This document shows positions 61,661 through 64,000 of a stretch of 64,000 bases of DNA, piece after piece. How positions within the stretch are numbered: position 1 is the stretch's first letter; each line of letters opens with the position of its first letter. The stretch spans positions 868,001 through 932,000 of the forward strand of contig NZ_BMKD01000001.1 in the NCBI RefSeq assembly GCF_014643835.1, given 5' to 3'. The stretch comes from Mucilaginibacter rubeus (GTDB taxonomy: Bacteria > Bacteroidota > Bacteroidia > Sphingobacteriales > Sphingobacteriaceae). The notes beneath the pieces were generated by a model, which saw nothing but the letters and a program-made list of their open reading frames with translations, did not search any database and was not told where the DNA came from. The position numbers and the translations under genes were made by a program.

Positions 61661-64000
61661 ATGCTTAAAATATTCAGGGTTGCCGCGCTAAGTTTACTTT
61701 TTATTACGCTGTTATTCAGTGTTGATGCATTTGCCCAAGCCAAAAAGAAAAAGCCAAGATCGGTAAGAGACTCGCTTCGCGCCTCTATCCTCTCGCGCGA
61801 TTCGATGATGCGGGCGCTTAAACGTTCGGATACATCGGTCAATAACCTGCTGCAAAAGGTTGAATATTATACATCTGCCTTTAACCAGATCAAAAGCAAT
61901 CTGTCAAAAAAGTTAGATACAGCAGAGATCAGCACGAAGCTGCCATCATTTGAAAGGCGGATTACGCTCATCAAATCGCTTATTGATAACGATAAATCAA
62001 GTACATTAAGGTACTTGTATACCATCAGGGATGTGCTTACCCGCAGTGATGACCAGCTTGACCTTTGGCAGGAGCAGCTTGCAGATATCAACAGTAAACT
62101 TGTTCAAAATCAAAACGATCTGGACGCCATATCGCGCGATAGCGTTTTAAAAATCCTGCCTGCTGATAGCTCACTGGCTACTACCTATCTCATCCAAAAA
62201 ATAGCAATCGACAGCAAATATCACCGCCTGGATACTACCAACAAAAAGGTGATGGTAAAAGTAGGCCTGCTGCAAAACCGCACCTCGGCTGTTTATATTT
62301 CGATACTTGACCTCAAAGACCAGATTGATACCAAGATCAGGGATTTCAGCATCAGGGCGATGTCTCAGGAGTATAGCAACATATGGAACATGAATGCTGA
62401 TGAAGGCAGCGATTTCGGCCCGGCAACAAAAGCTACGGCCGATATGAACGCCAAGCTGTTCAACTTTTTTATAGGTCGGGATATCCTGATCCATCTTTCT
62501 GGCCTGGTGGTTCTATTTGTTTTTTTTGCCTGGGTCCGCGCCAGTCGCCGTAGGATCATACGTGATAACGATGCGCCCGAAAGTGTGTTTGGCCAGGCCA
62601 ATTACGTTGTAAATTATCCGTTTGTATCCTCAATTGTTTTAACTTTTACGTTGCTGCCAAACGTTTATGATCACCCGCCGGTAATTGTATTGGAGATGTT
62701 TTTATTGGTGCTGATGATCGCCCTGCTTTACCTCATAAAAAAGGCATGCCCTGCAACTATGTTCCGTTATATGCTGCAGCTATTTGGCATCACTATTATT
62801 TACAGCCTGAGCAATCTTTATATCCAGGTAACCAATATCGACAGGGTAGTTGTTTTGATTTTAGGTCTGGCGGCATCGGTAATAAGTTTCAGGTTTTTAT
62901 CGGAAGTGCGCAAGGCCAGAACTGATTACCTGCCTTATACCGGCTTTATATTGAAGGTTTTCATATTTCTGCAGGGGGCATCTTTTTTATGCAATGTTTT
63001 CGGCAGGGTGAGTTTGGCTAAAATCATTGGTGTTAGTGTAGTTTATAACCTATGGCTTGCCCTTGCTATGTATTACATAGTGCATATCATTATGGAAGCC
63101 TTGTTCCTGCAACTGGAAGCCGGTAAAAAGAGCAACAACCTAACTTCTTTTATCGATTATAAATTAATGCAAAATAAGTTCAGGAGTGTGCTGAGCATAT
63201 TGGCTACCTTGCTATGGCTGGTAATGCTTACCCAAAACCTGAACGTTGAAGATACCGTATTTGATTACCTGGGCGATTTTCTGACCAAAAACCGCAGCAT
63301 CGGGGGTACCAATACCCAGTTCACGTTTCAAAGCGTGATCATATTTGTGGCCGTGATCTGGCTGTCATCTATCGCGTCAAAGATAATCAGCTATCTTTAT
63401 GATATTGCAGCCAAGCATGCCAATGATATTGATGTAGCCAAGAAAAAGAACCGCACCTCTACCCTGCTTATCCGTATCGGGGTAATTGCTTTAGGCTTCT
63501 TCCTGGCCGTAGCTGCTTCAGGAGTGCCTATTGATAAGATTACTATCATTATCAGCGCCTTTGGTATTGGTATTGGTTTTGGCTTACAGAATATCGTTAA
63601 CAACCTCGTATCGGGTTTGATACTTGCTTTCGAGAAACCGATCCAGGTTGGTGATATTATTGAAGTTGACAGCCGTTCGGGTACTATTATGGATATCGGC
63701 ATCCGTGCCAGTAAAATTGCTACCGCCGATGGCGCGGAGGTAATTATCCCTAACGGCGACTTAATATCTCACCACGTAATTAACTGGACCTTAAGTAATA
63801 ACAATCGCCGGGTTGAACTGATTATTGGGGTAGCATATGGATCAAACATTGAGCAGGTTAAGGCAATATTGTTAAATTTATTAACTAACCATGATGATAT
63901 CATGAACCAGCCATCGCCTTCTGTATTCCTGCATAATTTAAATGAAAGCTCGGTTGATTTCAGGGTGTTTTTCTGGGCAGCCGATATCAATACCTGGCTT
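61661..64000 (+). CDS. large MscS-family mechanosensitive channel, 3'-truncated by window edge
   Basis: 780 residues visible and the frame stays open to the edge. Signal peptide (MLKIF... to DAFAQ), then about 240 residues of a periplasmic helical region with heptad-like KS/QL pattern, about eight membrane helices (about 275 onward), and the MscS core: FGIGIGFGLQNIVNNLVSGLILAFEKPIQVGD (named by its ends), then PNGDLISHHVINWTLSNNNRRVEL. Layout is like MscK/YbiO rather than the small MscS. Jettisons solutes on osmotic downshock. Confidence 0.92.
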   Translation, partial: MLKIFRVAALSLLFITLLFSVDAFAQAKKKKPRSVRDSLRASILSRDSMMRALKRSDTSVNNLLQKVEYYTSAFNQIKSNLSKKLDTAEISTKLPSFERRITLIKSLIDNDKSSTLRYLYTIRDVLTRSDDQLDLWQEQLADINSKLVQNQNDLDAISRDSVLKILPADSSLATTYLIQKIAIDSKYHRLDTTNKKVMVKVGLLQNRTSAVYISILDLKDQIDTKIRDFSIRAMSQEYSNIWNMNADEGSDFGPATKATADMNAKLFNFFIGRDILIHLSGLVVLFVFFAWVRASRRRIIRDNDAPESVFGQANYVVNYPFVSSIVLTFTLLPNVYDHPPVIVLEMFLLVLMIALLYLIKKACPATMFRYMLQLFGITIIYSLSNLYIQVTNIDRVVVLILGLAASVISFRFLSEVRKARTDYLPYTGFILKVFIFLQGASFLCNVFGRVSLAKIIGVSVVYNLWLALAMYYIVHIIMEALFLQLEAGKKSNNLTSFIDYKLMQNKFRSVLSILATLLWLVMLTQNLNVEDTVFDYLGDFLTKNRSIGGTNTQFTFQSVIIFVAVIWLSSIASKIISYLYDIAAKHANDIDVAKKKNRTSTLLIRIGVIALGFFLAVAASGVPIDKITIIISAFGIGIGFGLQNIVNNLVSGLILAFEKPIQVGDIIEVDSRSGTIMDIGIRASKIATADGAEVIIPNGDLISHHVINWTLSNNNRRVELIIGVAYGSNIEQVKAILLNLLTNHDDIMNQPSPSVFLHNLNESSVDFRVFFWAADINTWL

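Overview
The window looks like an ordinary chromosomal segment of a Bacteroidota bacterium of the family Sphingobacteriaceae (Mucilaginibacter/Pedobacter-like). This is inferred from the protein families (tandem DUF4199 proteins, BatA-type VWA protein, DUF6580 membrane protein, M16 peptidase pair, GH3-like adenylase, Sphingobacteria-type dihydroorotase), from promoters of the Bacteroidota form (TTTG about 19-20 nt before TAnnTTTG), from starts without Shine-Dalgarno sequences, and from moderate GC. About 63 protein genes are supported. No tRNA, rRNA, insertion sequence, prophage or CRISPR array was seen.

Layout. 1-4 kb: end of an SDR gene, a small lipoprotein, a DUF4442/GNAT/AlbA_2/MATE gene run. 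4-8.8 kb: a tight six-gene leftward unit (free-methionine-sulfoxide reductase, hydrolase, alkyladenine glycosylase, kynureninase, bestrophin, HDAC-like deacylase) facing a CrtA-like oxygenase. 10-14.5 kb: a cobalamin riboswitch followed by a BtuB-like receptor and a small DUF6580 membrane protein, then a terminator, a zinc-less sirtuin and a Dph6-like ATP pyrophosphatase. 17.8-21 kb: thrS-infC-rpmI-rplT, with infC starting at TTG. 21-31 kb: an M1 peptidase, two GT2 glycosyltransferases, a GH3-like gene, dxr and rseP. 31-36.6 kb: two DUF4199 proteins, an acidic protein, a dihydroorotase homologue lacking metal ligands, and a BatA-domain protein. 36.8-44 kb: aldo/keto reductase, dipeptidase, trxB and a GH20 hexosaminidase. 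44-52 kb: carboxyltransferase, LOG protein, guaB, M16 pair. 52-64 kb: surface lipoprotein, gpmA, acetate transporter, HAD phosphatase, serine hydrolase, thioesterase, xerD, aroQ and a large MscS-type channel cut by the window edge.

Two things stand out. First, at least nine intergenic sites carry short arrays of degenerate 7-bp (once 8-bp) tandem units. In seven of the nine the first unit starts at the base directly after a stop codon. Several arrays lie between the stop codon and an intrinsic terminator, so they should be transcribed 3' UTR elements. The unit sequence differs between loci, but period and position are kept; one family (NGATTAG) recurs after rseP, trxB and the carboxyltransferase gene in the same orientation relative to each gene. 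I know of no name for this class. Second, the cobalamin locus suggests a B12 uptake/salvage module with an unassigned inner-membrane protein and two enzymes of unknown role.
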